From positions 1,736,001 to 1,800,000 of the forward strand of contig JAGTXZ010000008.1 in assembly GCA_018398575.1 (NCBI GenBank): a stretch of 64,000 nucleotides of DNA. Direction: 5' to 3'. A program made the position numbers and the translations under genes. Under the pieces are notes generated by a model. The model was given only the letters and a program-made list of their open reading frames with translations, ran no database searches and was not told the origin of the DNA. This document shows positions 10,182 to 20,696 of the stretch, one piece after another. The first letter of the stretch is position 1; every line of letters begins with the position of its first letter. The stretch is from Ampelomyces quisqualis. Its lineage: Eukaryota > Ascomycota > Dothideomycetes > Pleosporales > Phaeosphaeriaceae.

Positions 10182-12179
10182 AAGTATTAACCTTGGTGGG
10201 TATGGTAGGTCGGGGGACGACCAGACTGAATGAAGTTGTTGAGATGTTATGCGAAGTGAAGAAGTCTGCGCTCGTTCATTGTATACTCGTTGAAGAAATC
10301 TTGTTGCCGGTACGATCTATAGCCGCATCGCGACCTTTTTCTTTTCACACTCGACTCTGCGCGCTGCAGCTTGATCTTTCCGTGCTACCAAAGACGAAAT
10401 TTTGGTTCGTGCGACCTACGGCACGGCAGCATATGTTCCACAGTGCGTCAACACCCTGTTCCCTGTAGCATCCCATGTCCTGTCATAGTGACCTGTCAGC
10501 CACCCGCGAAACAGATCGTCGGCTTCCAACGTTCTTGTGTTCATGAAATGGCGCTGGTCGCAGATGGCCGCAAGATGCGTGCTGGTAAGAGGCATGGCAC
10601 GCGCAGAGAACCTGGTTGGCCGTTCCCATGTGTGACGTAGCTTACTCTTGCAAGACAGTGTCTCGTCGCGTGCGAGTGATTCTTCTACCGGCACGCAATT
10701 GCTGGAGTGGCGCATGAGCCGTCCTATATGTATGCTTCCAAACTGGCGAGCCAATGGGGAACTTTCCGGAGTGGTGTAGTGTATTGGTGAGCTGTATCGC
10801 CGAGCGATGATGCATGCCGGGATCTTTCCTAGGTTGGCATCAACCAACGATCCGCCGGCGACATGCATCTCCAGGTGAGAGCTGGGCTAAGTTCGAGATC
10901 TGAGGACTCAGGAAGCACCTCACAGCTCACTGCAGACGCTACAGACGGGCCTGTCCGCAAATGCTCCGATGAGAACTGCTGCCAAGGTTCATGCAAACAG
11001 CCGTTCGCGCGATGCATGTCAAACCAAATAGGGCGTCGTACCTCAACTAGGCCAACTCAGCTAGGACCGGAAGAGCAAGCAGTCTTGGCTTGCTCTGTTC
11101 ATATTCAGTGCGATAGGACCACAGCCGCGCAAGATCGCTTGATACTGCTGGCAAGGCTGAGCAGCAGCGCTTCATCTATGAGCTAGCCACGTTGGAGGAC
11201 CATGGTCACTGGAGCGTCATCGCTTGATGCCATGCTTGCCATTTGATACCATGGGTACTGACGATTGCGCATCGGGGTTGAGCCTAGTGGACCTCGTAGT
11301 CTGATACCTTCCCGTGTCGCTTTCATGGGTTGCTCTCATTACAGGTAGTAGAGATGTGGGCCTATCCGAGAGCTCAGACATAGTCTTCTTACCGTAAGGA
11401 TGGAGACATGGGGCGCTCAAACGAAGGTCATTGCGCTGAAAGAGATCGATATAGGTTGTCTTGCTTTTAAGACATTAACGTCCACTCACCTCGTAATCTC
11501 TGTAAATCGGCACTTTGAACAGTAGCTTCGGCTTCCATTTTACACGTTGTCTTGCTGTTCAATCATCTGTCATCCAGTTGTCCTCTCTCTCTACTGTATC
11601 CAAGAGACTCTTTCCACGAGTCCTGTTGCTTGACTCTCGGCAGTGCGTTTGTGCCTGCCCGTGCGATTATCGGCCACCTTCTGGAGCACTTACTAATTGT
11701 TCCTGCTCTCGTGGCATACTAGTGAGGCATCTTCACATACTGTCACCAAATTAGCGTGCTGACGAGGGTTTCGATTAGGTACATCGCGTGGACTTGCCGC
11801 TGCTTCATATAGAGAGCAGCGCCAGCATCTTCTTCTCCGCGTCGTTCATCCACTCAAAGAACTCGATTGGAGCAGAGCATTGAAGACGCGGGCCCGCAAC
11901 CTATAGTGCTGAAGCTCATTTCCCTCGTGCCAGTTGCAGCCCGATTCTTACCGCTCTTGTGTGAAGGGCGGTCAAGTGCACCTAGCGAATGATAGAGGGT
12001 CCAGTCGTGGACTGTCAACGCAGCTGTCTCCGAAACCCGCCCACCCCGCAATCCTCATTCACACCATTTCGCCCTTGAAGTTGGTACCTCCCGATATTCA
12101 CATCGTCTTGTTCGAGACAGTGTTGTACGATTGGCCTTATTTGCGACCTGTATAAGGTGTGCTTGTCGCTCACGGCAAC
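10182..12179. other. intergenic, holds the second repeat arm
   Basis: Two kilobases without a gene I can support. Open stretches on both strands (for example 10416-10868 minus, 10863-11186 plus) lack family resemblance. The right arm of the 71-bp inverted repeat is at 10750-10820. Pyrimidine-rich tracts between 11550 and 11720 and before 12180 could belong to the promoter or leader of the Myb-like gene. Confidence 0.5.
10750..10820 (-). repeat. 71-bp inverted repeat, right arm
   Basis: The reverse complement of 7339-7409 with a single mismatch. Read on the plus strand it contains TAGTGTATTGG, which fits a Pol III box A pattern, but I see no box B, so no tRNA is called. No target-site duplication is evident at the edges. 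Confidence 0.9.
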
Positions 12180-13749
12180 ATGGCACAGCGAAGTCTACTT
12201 CACCGTCAAGGGAACCTCGAAAACCTCAATTTCCGCGGTTATAGCTCACAGCAGGTCCATTTCGTCGGCAACGATCACCAGGAAGCGTCTACTTCGTTCC
12301 CTTTGGTCAACAACCCTCGCCAGATCGTTTCAATAGCACAGCCGTATTCCGTAAATGATGTGTCTCGATGAATGGTAGCAAGAGCTAACATGACGCTGCA
12401 GCAGCAGATTACAGCGGCGCATCAGCGCGATAGCGAGCAATGGCAGCGGTCACACACCACTCGGCATCCATATGACAGCGCACCTCCAGGACGGGTCTCC
12501 AGTGGAACGGCGTATACACAGAACGACTCCTGGGTACAAGGCTCTATGTCCTGCAGCGGCTTGACCACGAGCGAGAGTGACATTGCATCACCGACTGTGT
12601 TAGAGGCAAATGCGGCCTCATATGCCAGCAACGGTCTCATCTATGCCCAACCAGTGTCGTATGACATGGTCAACCAGGGCAGCATTTCGTATGGACTACC
12701 GAGGTACACTCGCTCTGCAGGGTTTCCTTGCGGCATGAGCACGAATGGATCGGACCACGAGACGAACAGCTCGTATTCGCCGAAGAGCTATATCAGCGAG
12801 GCCTCAGAAGTACAGCCATTCACACCGCATTCTGTTCCGAGCGACATCTGCAGCATCAGTAACTGGAACGGTTACGGCGGTCTATCGTATGCAACGATCA
12901 AATCGTCCTCGCCGCAGGAGGCACCATCGTTCGAGCATGTTGCAGACAACGAGATGTCAGGGGCGCCGCGATTTGAACTGGGAATCACCATGCCGTCCGC
13001 TGCATCCATCAGCCCCAGTTACAACCTGCACGGACTCCCTATTTCCTACGATACTATCAGCCCGTACGGTTCAGACTTCTCATATAACCAAAAGAGTAGT
13101 CCAAGTGCATCATCTTGGTCGTCTGCGGGCCAGTCGCTCAGACCAAGGGCCCCGCCAACTAACAGTACTCCCTTGAACAGCCTTGCGACCAGACACGAAG
13201 CCTCCTCTGGTAGCGAAACGTCTGGTGAGCTAAGAGAATGGAGCGGGCCTCGCGCGAGCGTTGCATCGCAGGAACAGTCTCAAGGCCTCTTCCACTCTAA
13301 TCGGGTCCTGGATACACCAGCTCAGCGCAAGGCGGATGATGAGATTCTCTTGGAAGGTAAGAGGGATGGCCTCACCTACAAGGAGATCCGGAGGAAGATG
13401 CATGTGAAGTGTGCAGAGTCCACACTGAGAGGTCGTTATCGCTCCTTGACCAAGGCGAGGCAGGATCGCGTCCGTAAGCCTATATGGCGAGAAAAGGATG
13501 TGAGTGTAGCCGAAGTGGGCGTTGGTGACACTGCTGACATGTGCAAAGATTGAGCTCCTGACTGACTTCGTCATGCGAGACCTCCATCGCATCGACGCAG
13601 CCAACAACCACGCCTTGGGCTACGACCAGCGACTAGCCAAAGTTCAGTGGAAGAAGGTTGCTGATGCCATTCGCGCCCATGGCGGATCTTACCACTTTGG
13701 CAACTCGACGTGCAAGAGGAAGTGGCAAGAGCTGCATCCTCGTCGTTGA
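12180..13749 (+). CDS. putative Myb/SANT-like DNA-binding regulator (489 aa)
   Basis: Exons 12180-12350, 12402-13499 and 13549-13749. Intron 1 (51 bp) has a GCTAACA branch site and intron 2 (49 bp) a CTGAC branch; both keep the frame. Residues 1 to about 310 are Ser/Tyr/Gln/Pro-rich, low complexity and with no fold I recognise, as in fungal transcription factors. The C-terminus, about 330-489, holds two helical modules. The first runs from ADDEILLEGKRDGLTYKEI to GRYRSLTKARQDR. The second contains VQWKKVADAI, an SYHFGNSTCKRKWQEL segment and basic ends. Both resemble homeodomain-like Myb/SANT repeats of the kind common in Dothideomycete proteins. Nuclear transcriptional regulation is inferred. 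No target can be read from the sequence. Confidence 0.8.
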
Positions 13750-14276
13750 GCGGTCGGCGTGTTGTTTCCAGTCAGGAAAAGAGGACTGGGCACCATAGGG
13801 TCGGTGCCATTGGAGTGGCACAGAGCCTATTGAACAAGTGACCCAGCGTGTAAGTGCTGCCTGAATTTGTCTTCTACCTGAGTTTCATGGCGGGCTCAGG
13901 ACTTTTGAGTCCACATCACCTCTTTTTTTCTTTGCAATGTTGCTTTTCGGCTTTCTTTAACTCTTGTATCATCTTATGTGTGTAGGATACGTGTTTGCGC
14001 TCTTGTCCACTTTTCTGATGTGGCGAGACCACACACACCAAGTAACTCTCCCAGTTGCTGTATAGCATGGAGGCACATTGATCGTTGATATGAGAAAATC
14101 GAAGGTATGATGTTAGGATTAGATATGAGAGTACTTGAATGCATTGTGCAAAGGAGATCCTTCTACAATGATGAAATTGATCAAGTCGGGAGGCTGAAGT
14201 GTGACGTGATCTGTGCGGCTTCTTCCCGAGCAGTCGTTCTTACCTTACCTCCACAACAGTTGCACCGTGACGCCCC
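13750..14276. other. intergenic, 3' region and promoter
   Basis: T-rich text at 13915-13990 looks like the 3' untranslated region of the Myb-like gene. The rest is upstream of the Ap4A phosphorylase. No gene is seen. Confidence 0.5.
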
Positions 14277-15635
14277 ATGAGAATGCTTCTCGGTCTGACC
14301 GAAACGCTTCCGAGCCTCGTGGAGGCCAAATTCGCTTCTGCAAAGGCCGCTTCAGGCTTGCTGTTCTCACCAAGCGAAGTTTCTACCATTCGCACCTCGA
14401 CGGGCATTCCGGTAGGCATGCCAAGTCCAACCTCCACCGGCACAGCCGACATTAACATGCAGCACAGTTTCAATTGCGCTATTGTCCTACACTTGCAAAG
14501 AAGCCCACACCAAAGAACGAGGAACCAACACCGAAGAGAAAATTCGATCCCTTCGAGAGCCCTCCAGCTGCGCTTCACATTGCCGATATACCTAGCGACA
14601 ACCCTAGTCATCTACTGGTGCTCAATAAGTTTCCCATCATCGCACAACACTTCATCCTCGCTACCAAGTCCAATAAGAAACAGACACATTTTCTTGAGCA
14701 GGATGACCTGGAGGCGACGTTCGCTTGCCTGAATGCATGGCAAGCTACGCATAGCAAGCAGAAGCGCTTGTTTGCCTTCTTCAATTCGGGCGAGCACAGT
14801 GGGGCCAGCCAAAGCCACCGGCATTTGCAGTTCTTACCACTCGAGAGCATGCTTGAAGGGGAAGAGACAGGTAACTGGGACCTGCTCATCGATCTCATTT
14901 TATCCAGCAAGGGTACGCAAACCAAAGGTAAGCTTTGCAAACCGTGTCGTTGCTGTTGCAACACATCATCTTTGGGTTGCCAGAAACTGGAGATATGTGT
15001 CCAGGGCTTGGCAGGTGGAGAACAATCGGCGAGACACGTTCTTCAAAGGACGAGCGGGTCATTGTAGACGCTGCTGCGCACAGTTGGACATCGCTGACTC
15101 CTCAACCAGGTGCCCAAGCTAGATTGACACAACATGACGATCTGCCGTTTGTTCATTATGCATGTTCTTTAGGACCCAATCCGTCCGGTCCCGAGTTGGT
15201 CAGCAACTACAATGAGCTTTACAGTGCAGCCAAGGACGCTGTTGATGCATTTATTGCTACGAGTCCAGAGGAATTTGATTTGCATCCAGACGACGAAGGT
15301 GGCTCACCCATAAGTTACAATCTTGCAATGACTACTTCTGGCATGGCAATCCTGCCGCGACGAAGCGAGGGCACCATGCTTCAACGTGATGATGGCAGCA
15401 AAATCGGATTTGTTGCCCTGAATGGCACTACACTTGGGGGAACAATGATGGTAAGTCGAAAAAGTACGTACACTTGTGACATGCGGCAGAAGCTAACACG
15501 ATGATCCCAATTGTACAGGTCAAGTACCAGGAAGAATGGGACCTCCTTCGTGAACGCCCTGCAATGCTCGACAACATCCTCGCAGCTATTGGCATACCAA
15601 GGCCGGATCCGACAACATGCAAGTCGCGCGTCTGA
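14277..15635 (+). CDS. APA2: Ap4A phosphorylase / ATP adenylyltransferase (about 350 aa)
   Basis: Exons 14277-14411, 14468-14927, 15110-15450 and 15519-15635. The protein has the family order: an N-terminal helix (LVEAKFASAKA...LLFSP), FQLRYCPTLAKKP, LLVLNKFPIIAQHFILAT, RLFAFFNSGEHSGASQSH, and the HxHxQ active motif at His162-Arg-His164-Leu-Gln. The family enzyme splits Ap4A with phosphate to ATP and ADP through an adenylyl-histidine, in cytoplasm or nucleus. The C-terminal domain carries ISYNLAMTTSGMAILPR and ends in GIPRP. Intron 2 (14928-15109, 182 bp) is unusually long. A GTACGC donor at 14913 keeps the same phase, so five residues at that junction are uncertain. The start ATG gives a normal N-terminus. 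Confidence 0.88.
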
Positions 15636-16540
15636 CATGACAGTCGCAGATTTGACTTGCGAGTGCAGTTCATCCAACTGATCAACCTGCATGTCGCCTT
15701 CAATGAGGTACCCGTAGGTGAACCAGTGTTTCGGGCAATCCTAGGCCTTTACCCTTCCTCCCCAACCAGCAATGATGAGATATTCACCACTACTCAACTT
15801 CCCTTCTATGCTCTGACAACACATTCGTCCCAATGTACCACTTGACCATGGATATTAATGCGACACGGAGTTTGAGTGGCATTTGTGAAGTCGAAATCAT
15901 CTTGTAGGCTGTCTGCCTGGAGCTAGATCTGCAGTAGAGGCAGTCAGGGATTGTATGTGTCACATCGCAGCTTCAAACGCAGCATGAGTCGTGAGAAGTC
16001 GTGTTTCGCGGCCGTGGAGACGTGGAGGATGGATCTGTCGACGTGCCGCTATCTGCTCACTACCAGACACTTCCAGATCGACGAACGTGATATATATTTG
16101 TTAGATGCGTTGGGTGTAGGTGGTTGTTTCAAGGAGAGATGGAGCGATGGAGATGTCGCTGATTACATAAAGTCTTGGAAGATGGAGGATAAACTTTCCA
16201 CGATGGCCACATCCACAGTGAGGTTTGCACGTGACAGATGGACCCGGGAGGCCCGGGTTGGCCCTAGCTTCATCTATGAGTGGCGCCCTCGTCATCTGGG
16301 CTCGAGTCTTCACCACAGCGAAAAGATACAATTTCGCTTTGCAGCCCTCACTTCATGCGTCAGCGCCGAAATGCGTGCCTGCATCTCCCACAATAGCCCG
16401 CATTGTGTTCGACGTGTCCCGCCTGATTGAGGGCAGCTTCACTAGCTGCATCCAGCAATCACGTTGCCTCATTTGCCTCTTCACTGCCCTCAATAGTCGA
16501 CGACCTCACCCGAACCTGCATCGTGCAGCGTGTGAGCAAG
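15636..16540. other. intergenic, no supported gene
   Basis: One plus-strand frame (15951-16430) is open but has neither family resemblance nor a clear splice pattern. The last few hundred bases are the probable promoter and leader of the WD40 gene. Confidence 0.5.
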
Positions 16541-19500
16541 ATGAAGTACACCGTATACGACCGTTTGTTTCGGCGGGAAATTGGGCAACAGCGTAGGAAA
16601 TATACAGATATCCGGGGTATCTACGGTGACAAGCAGTGGGTGGATGATCTGGATATTGTCAACGAACTGGAGGGTCATAGTGGATGTGTAAATGCCTTGA
16701 GGTAGTGCATGCCCCAACAGACGCAAATTCAGTGTCGCTGACCCTCGCCAGCTGGTCCACGTCTGGCCGTCTGCTAGCTTCTGGCTCTGATGACCACCGC
16801 ATCAATATTCATTCATACCACCCGGAATCGTCGACGTCGCAATTCAGCCTCACCACCTCGATAGTGACGGGGCATCGGACCAACATCTTCTCCGTCAAGT
16901 TCATGCCGTACTCGAATGACCGTACCATTGTCTCTGCGACCGATGACGTCCGGATTTTTGATATCGAGCACAGTGGACACTCGCCCTTCGGCTCCGGGAG
17001 CAGGTCGAGCGCGGCGAGGCGTCCCATGGCTATGGCACGAGATGGCGTCACGCTCACCGAAGGAGACACTAGCGCGAAGGTTTTCCGTTGCCACACTGAT
17101 ACTGTCAAGCGCATTGTGACCGAGGATACCCCTTTCTACTTCTTGACATGTTCGAATGACGGAGACGTACGCCAATGGGATGTGCGGCAGCCTTCGAAAG
17201 CTTACGCGCGGCCAAAAGATGCTGGACTGCCGTCCTGGGTCCGAGACGAGGATGGCTCAGACAATACTCCAGCGCCGCTGATTTCCTACAGCCGGCATAG
17301 TCTTGATCTAAACACTGTGTCGTGCTCGCCATCGCAGCCCCACTACATTGCACTTGGAGGTGCACATTTGCACTGTTTCCTTCACGACCGACGCATGCTT
17401 GGCAGGGATCGCAATGCGGAGCGTGGATCCAGGCTGCCAAGTCCGGGAAACTGGAGTGATTACGATGACGAGGTCCTCGGAAAAGCGACCCAGTGCGTGA
17501 AGAAATTCGCGCCAAATGGCAAAAAGCGCATGCGACGCAACGATGGGGGTCACATTACGGCATGCAAAATCAGCGACGCGCATCCGAATGAGCTGATTGT
17601 GAGTTGGTCTCAGGATCACATCTATAGTTTTGACATGTTACGAACACCCGACGCTAGCGAAGAGATCTGGACTACCAAAGTGTCGAATGGTGACTCGAGC
17701 CATCGCGTGAAAGACAAGCTGAAGAAGCGCAAGCGCCCCAAGTCCCGCACCCTGTCTGAGAACTCGACGGAGCGACGCAGCTCAAGGCAGCGTGCTGAAG
17801 ATACCGAAGAAGATCTTGCCCTCAGAGTGAGATACGAGAACGGTCAAACTGAGGACATTCGCATTGAACCTCCTACCGAAAATGGCATGTCTCGAGAAGA
17901 ATTAAATGACCTTCGATCGACCGATCACTACCGTATAGCAAAAACTACAGTGACAATCAAAAAGCGCATGTTTGATCTAGCAGAGCTTGGCGAAATTGGA
18001 CTTCAACTGTCATTCACATCTATCCTCGGCTTTGCTCAATCCATCTTGGCAGACATGGACGACATTGCGCGAAGTTGGGGATATCCTGTGGATCCGGATC
18101 CCGTCGATGTCGCTGTCCAGAACAAGCTTAGGGACAGCCGTGCAGCATCTCGTCGTTTTGTGCAGGCGGCTGGAACGTTAGCACGCGCGCTTGATGGGCA
18201 GTTGTTGACTGGGGCCAACTCGGATGCACACATTGCACGATATTTTACATCGATACAACCCGCGCCCAGGGAACGAGAGCTTCCGCGACATGAGCAGTTT
18301 GGGTACGACTTTCTCAAAGCCATCTTACTGTGGCTTGACAGCGGGCCCAGCGCCGTTATTGAAGGGTTTTCGAGCAGTAGCCCAAGCGATCGGTGTCCTT
18401 GCTCGCAAGATTCGGACATGGATGCCATTGATGATACCATCATCCCTTACTTGCTTGACCTAGCCAGCGATGAACCCGTTGTCAATGTCGACGTATCCAA
18501 GTTCGAAAAGGATGAAAGGCGCATCCTGTACGGAAGTGAGAAAACTGCGGTACTAGCATTCGCACAAGCTATAAACGTCCCTTTCGCTGATCTGACCGGC
18601 GCGGTCATTCCCACAACGGGCAATACATCACTTCCGCCCGATGCCCAGAGCCGAGACCTAGCAAAGAGGCGATGGGGCTACCAGATAGGCAGAGGGGTTT
18701 TGCTCAACGCCTCGCGAGACATAAGGTTCAAGTACGTGGACCGGGCCTTTGGCGGTCGTGGCATTGCAGACAACCTGGTCAGAGCCGAGGAACAAGCGCT
18801 GAAGGAACAGCAAGAAGATATAGACCCGATTGATGATGATGATGAAGGACCGGTCACAGATGCAGAGCTTGTTGGTCGGGTCAGGATACGTCAGAGCAAC
18901 AGCGAAGAGGAAGCCGTCTCCAGCCCATCTATATCTCCTTTTAGCTCTAGCTCCAATTCAGTCCTTGGAGAGGACGCCGAGGAAGAGGAGGAAAATGTAT
19001 CAGAAGATGACGATGACGATCGCGGCTATGGCGACGCTGGGTCATCGGATGAAGACGACGAAGATGATGATGACGCATCGGACGGCGAAGGCCTAAGGCG
19101 TACAAGAAGCGGACGAATGCTGTGGTGTTCAGGGCGTGCTCGGAGCCGCAGAGAGAACGTGGAACCCGACGTGCCATGCGCAGCCCATACACGCGTGTAC
19201 ACTGGTCACTGCAACGTCAAGACAGTCAAGGATGTAAATTACTTTGGCCTACAAGATGACTACGTAGTGAGCGGCAGCAATTCTGGACATGTCTTTATCT
19301 GGGACCGCAAAACGGCACAATTGGTCAACATTCTGGAGGGGGACGGCGAGGTGGTGAATGTTGTTCAAGGTAGAAACTTCGCTCCCAGTCTCTGGGCCAA
19401 TGCTAACGTGCTCTAGGCCATCCATATGAGCCGACCATGGCAGTCTCTGGAATTGACCATACGATCAAGATCTTCTCGCCAGATTCCCGGGACCAGCGCA

Positions 19501-19920
19501 ACGCACGCAAAGGGATCGGCGTCCAGTCTTCGGACCCTGGAAACTTCTCGAGCCTACATTGGGGTCGTAGGAGACGCACACACACCACTGACCACGACGA
19601 AGACGAAGATGCTGACGCGCGGCCAGCTGAGGCGCTGAGTGACAGTGATGAAGAGGTCGGACTGAACGGGCTAAGGAGTCGCAAGCGTATGCATGAGGCT
19701 TACCAAATCACATCGCAAAACGATATGGACCGCAAGGGGGGCAGGGAGGACTATTTCATCTCCGTGAGTACAGCCTTGCTCCGACAGTACAGCGATGCTA
19801 ATATGTTCCTAGCAAGCCGTTTTTGCACAACTCGCTCGGCGCCTTGCGGCACAACAGGGTGGTGGAGCAGACGGGGAGGGCCCGGTCGTGGTCACGGAGG
19901 ACACTTGCTTGGTCATGTAG
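16541..19920 (+). CDS. WD40-repeat protein of the DCAF6/DCAF8 type (1077 aa)
   Basis: Exons 16541-16701, 16752-19369, 19417-19763 and 19813-19920, with introns of 50, 47 and 49 bp, all in frame. N-terminal WD repeats begin near residue 45 (HSGCVNALSWSTSGRLLASG) and continue through GHRTNIFSVKF, CHTDTVKRI and FLTCSNDGDVRQWDVRQP, to about residue 300. A basic Lys/Arg stretch lies near 380, helical text fills the middle, and a strongly acidic, low-complexity stretch spans about 770-835. Further WD blades (YTGHCNVKTVKD, YVVSGSNSGHVFIWDR, VSGIDHTIKIFSP) close the propeller. A propeller split by a long insert is the layout of DDB1-CUL4-associated factors 6 and 8, so a ubiquitin-ligase substrate receptor is the likely role. 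It has not been shown. Confidence 0.85.
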
Positions 19921-20094
19921 CGGCGAGGCGGCCTTACTGTTTTTCTACCATATGGGGCTACTGCGACATGGGACAGAATCCGCATTAGATGGCTAATATA
20001 TGCCTGATACTCTTTAATTGGAGGATACATTGGGAAGCACCGCGAATGCTGTCTCGATGCCCACCCCGTTTCCACTGGCGACCCACGCAACGCT

Positions 20095-20472
20095 TTACGA
20101 TGCCTTCTTTTGCTTCGCCTTGAGTGCCTTCTTGCGGTTGCTCCTTATCATGACTACAGAGAGGAAACTGCCGACCACGGTGGAGCCGATAATGATGAGG
20201 ATGACAGGGATGCGGATGGCCCAGACACGTGGGAGGAAAAGCGAGTGGAGGAAGTGGTCATGGTCGACAAACGGCTGCACTGGTTAGCGCAGTCGCAGGT
20301 AAGAGAGAGAGCCTGTGCCCGTGGCATCGTACCATGAAGAGTGTCCAGACAGTGTAGTAGACGAAGATGGACGTTGCTGCGATGAGCATGCTGAGGCCCA
20401 CGAGGCGGTCGAGCTGGGGGACATGTTAATTGACAGAGCTGTGGAAGATGGGGTGTGGCCATGACGTACCAT
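20095..20472 (-). CDS. DPM2: dolichol-phosphate mannosyltransferase subunit 2 (87 aa)
   Basis: Exons 20472-20470 (the ATG alone), 20413-20333 and 20274-20095, with introns of 56 and 58 bp. The spliced protein reads M-LDRLVGLSMLI...YYTVWTLFM-PFVDHDHFLHSLFLPRVWAI..., matching DPM2: two membrane helices (about 5-27 and 48-71) with a lumenal PF(V/I)D...H loop. DPM2 stabilises and anchors the Dol-P-Man synthase (Dpm1/Dpm3) in the ER membrane, supplying mannose for N-glycans, GPI anchors and O-mannosylation. The C-terminus ends KKAS, a dilysine (KKxx) ER-retrieval signal. The gene converges on the WD40 gene (174 bp between stops) and diverges from CWC22. Confidence 0.88.
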
Positions 20473-20696
20473 CTTGACGTGTTGCTGGGAAAATGAGCGA
20501 CGGCAACGTCGTGGTGGCAGAGAGCAGCTGGCACTTTGGCGCGAGTGCCAAGCACGGGGGTCGGCACAACCGCGGGCCGTCCGCCGCCGAGCTAAACTTT
20601 CGTGCCTGTACTCCGTGGCGTCGCGTGCCCTTCACCAACACCTTTGGTTGCGGGCGCCGTTGCACCTCCACGACTGCTCGATTCCGCCTCGCCGCC
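20473..20696. promoter_or_regulatory. divergent promoter, DPM2 and CWC22
   Basis: Only 224 bp separate the two start codons, so both transcripts must start in or near this spacer. I see no TATA box. The spacer is open in the CWC22 frame (from 20493), but translation is not expected there because the strong context GCCGCCATGG lies at 20697. Confidence 0.6.

Noticed and set aside
20493..20696. 68-codon N-terminal extension of CWC22
   Set aside because: Residues are not CWC22-like and the ATG at 20697 has an ideal context; the stretch is promoter or leader.
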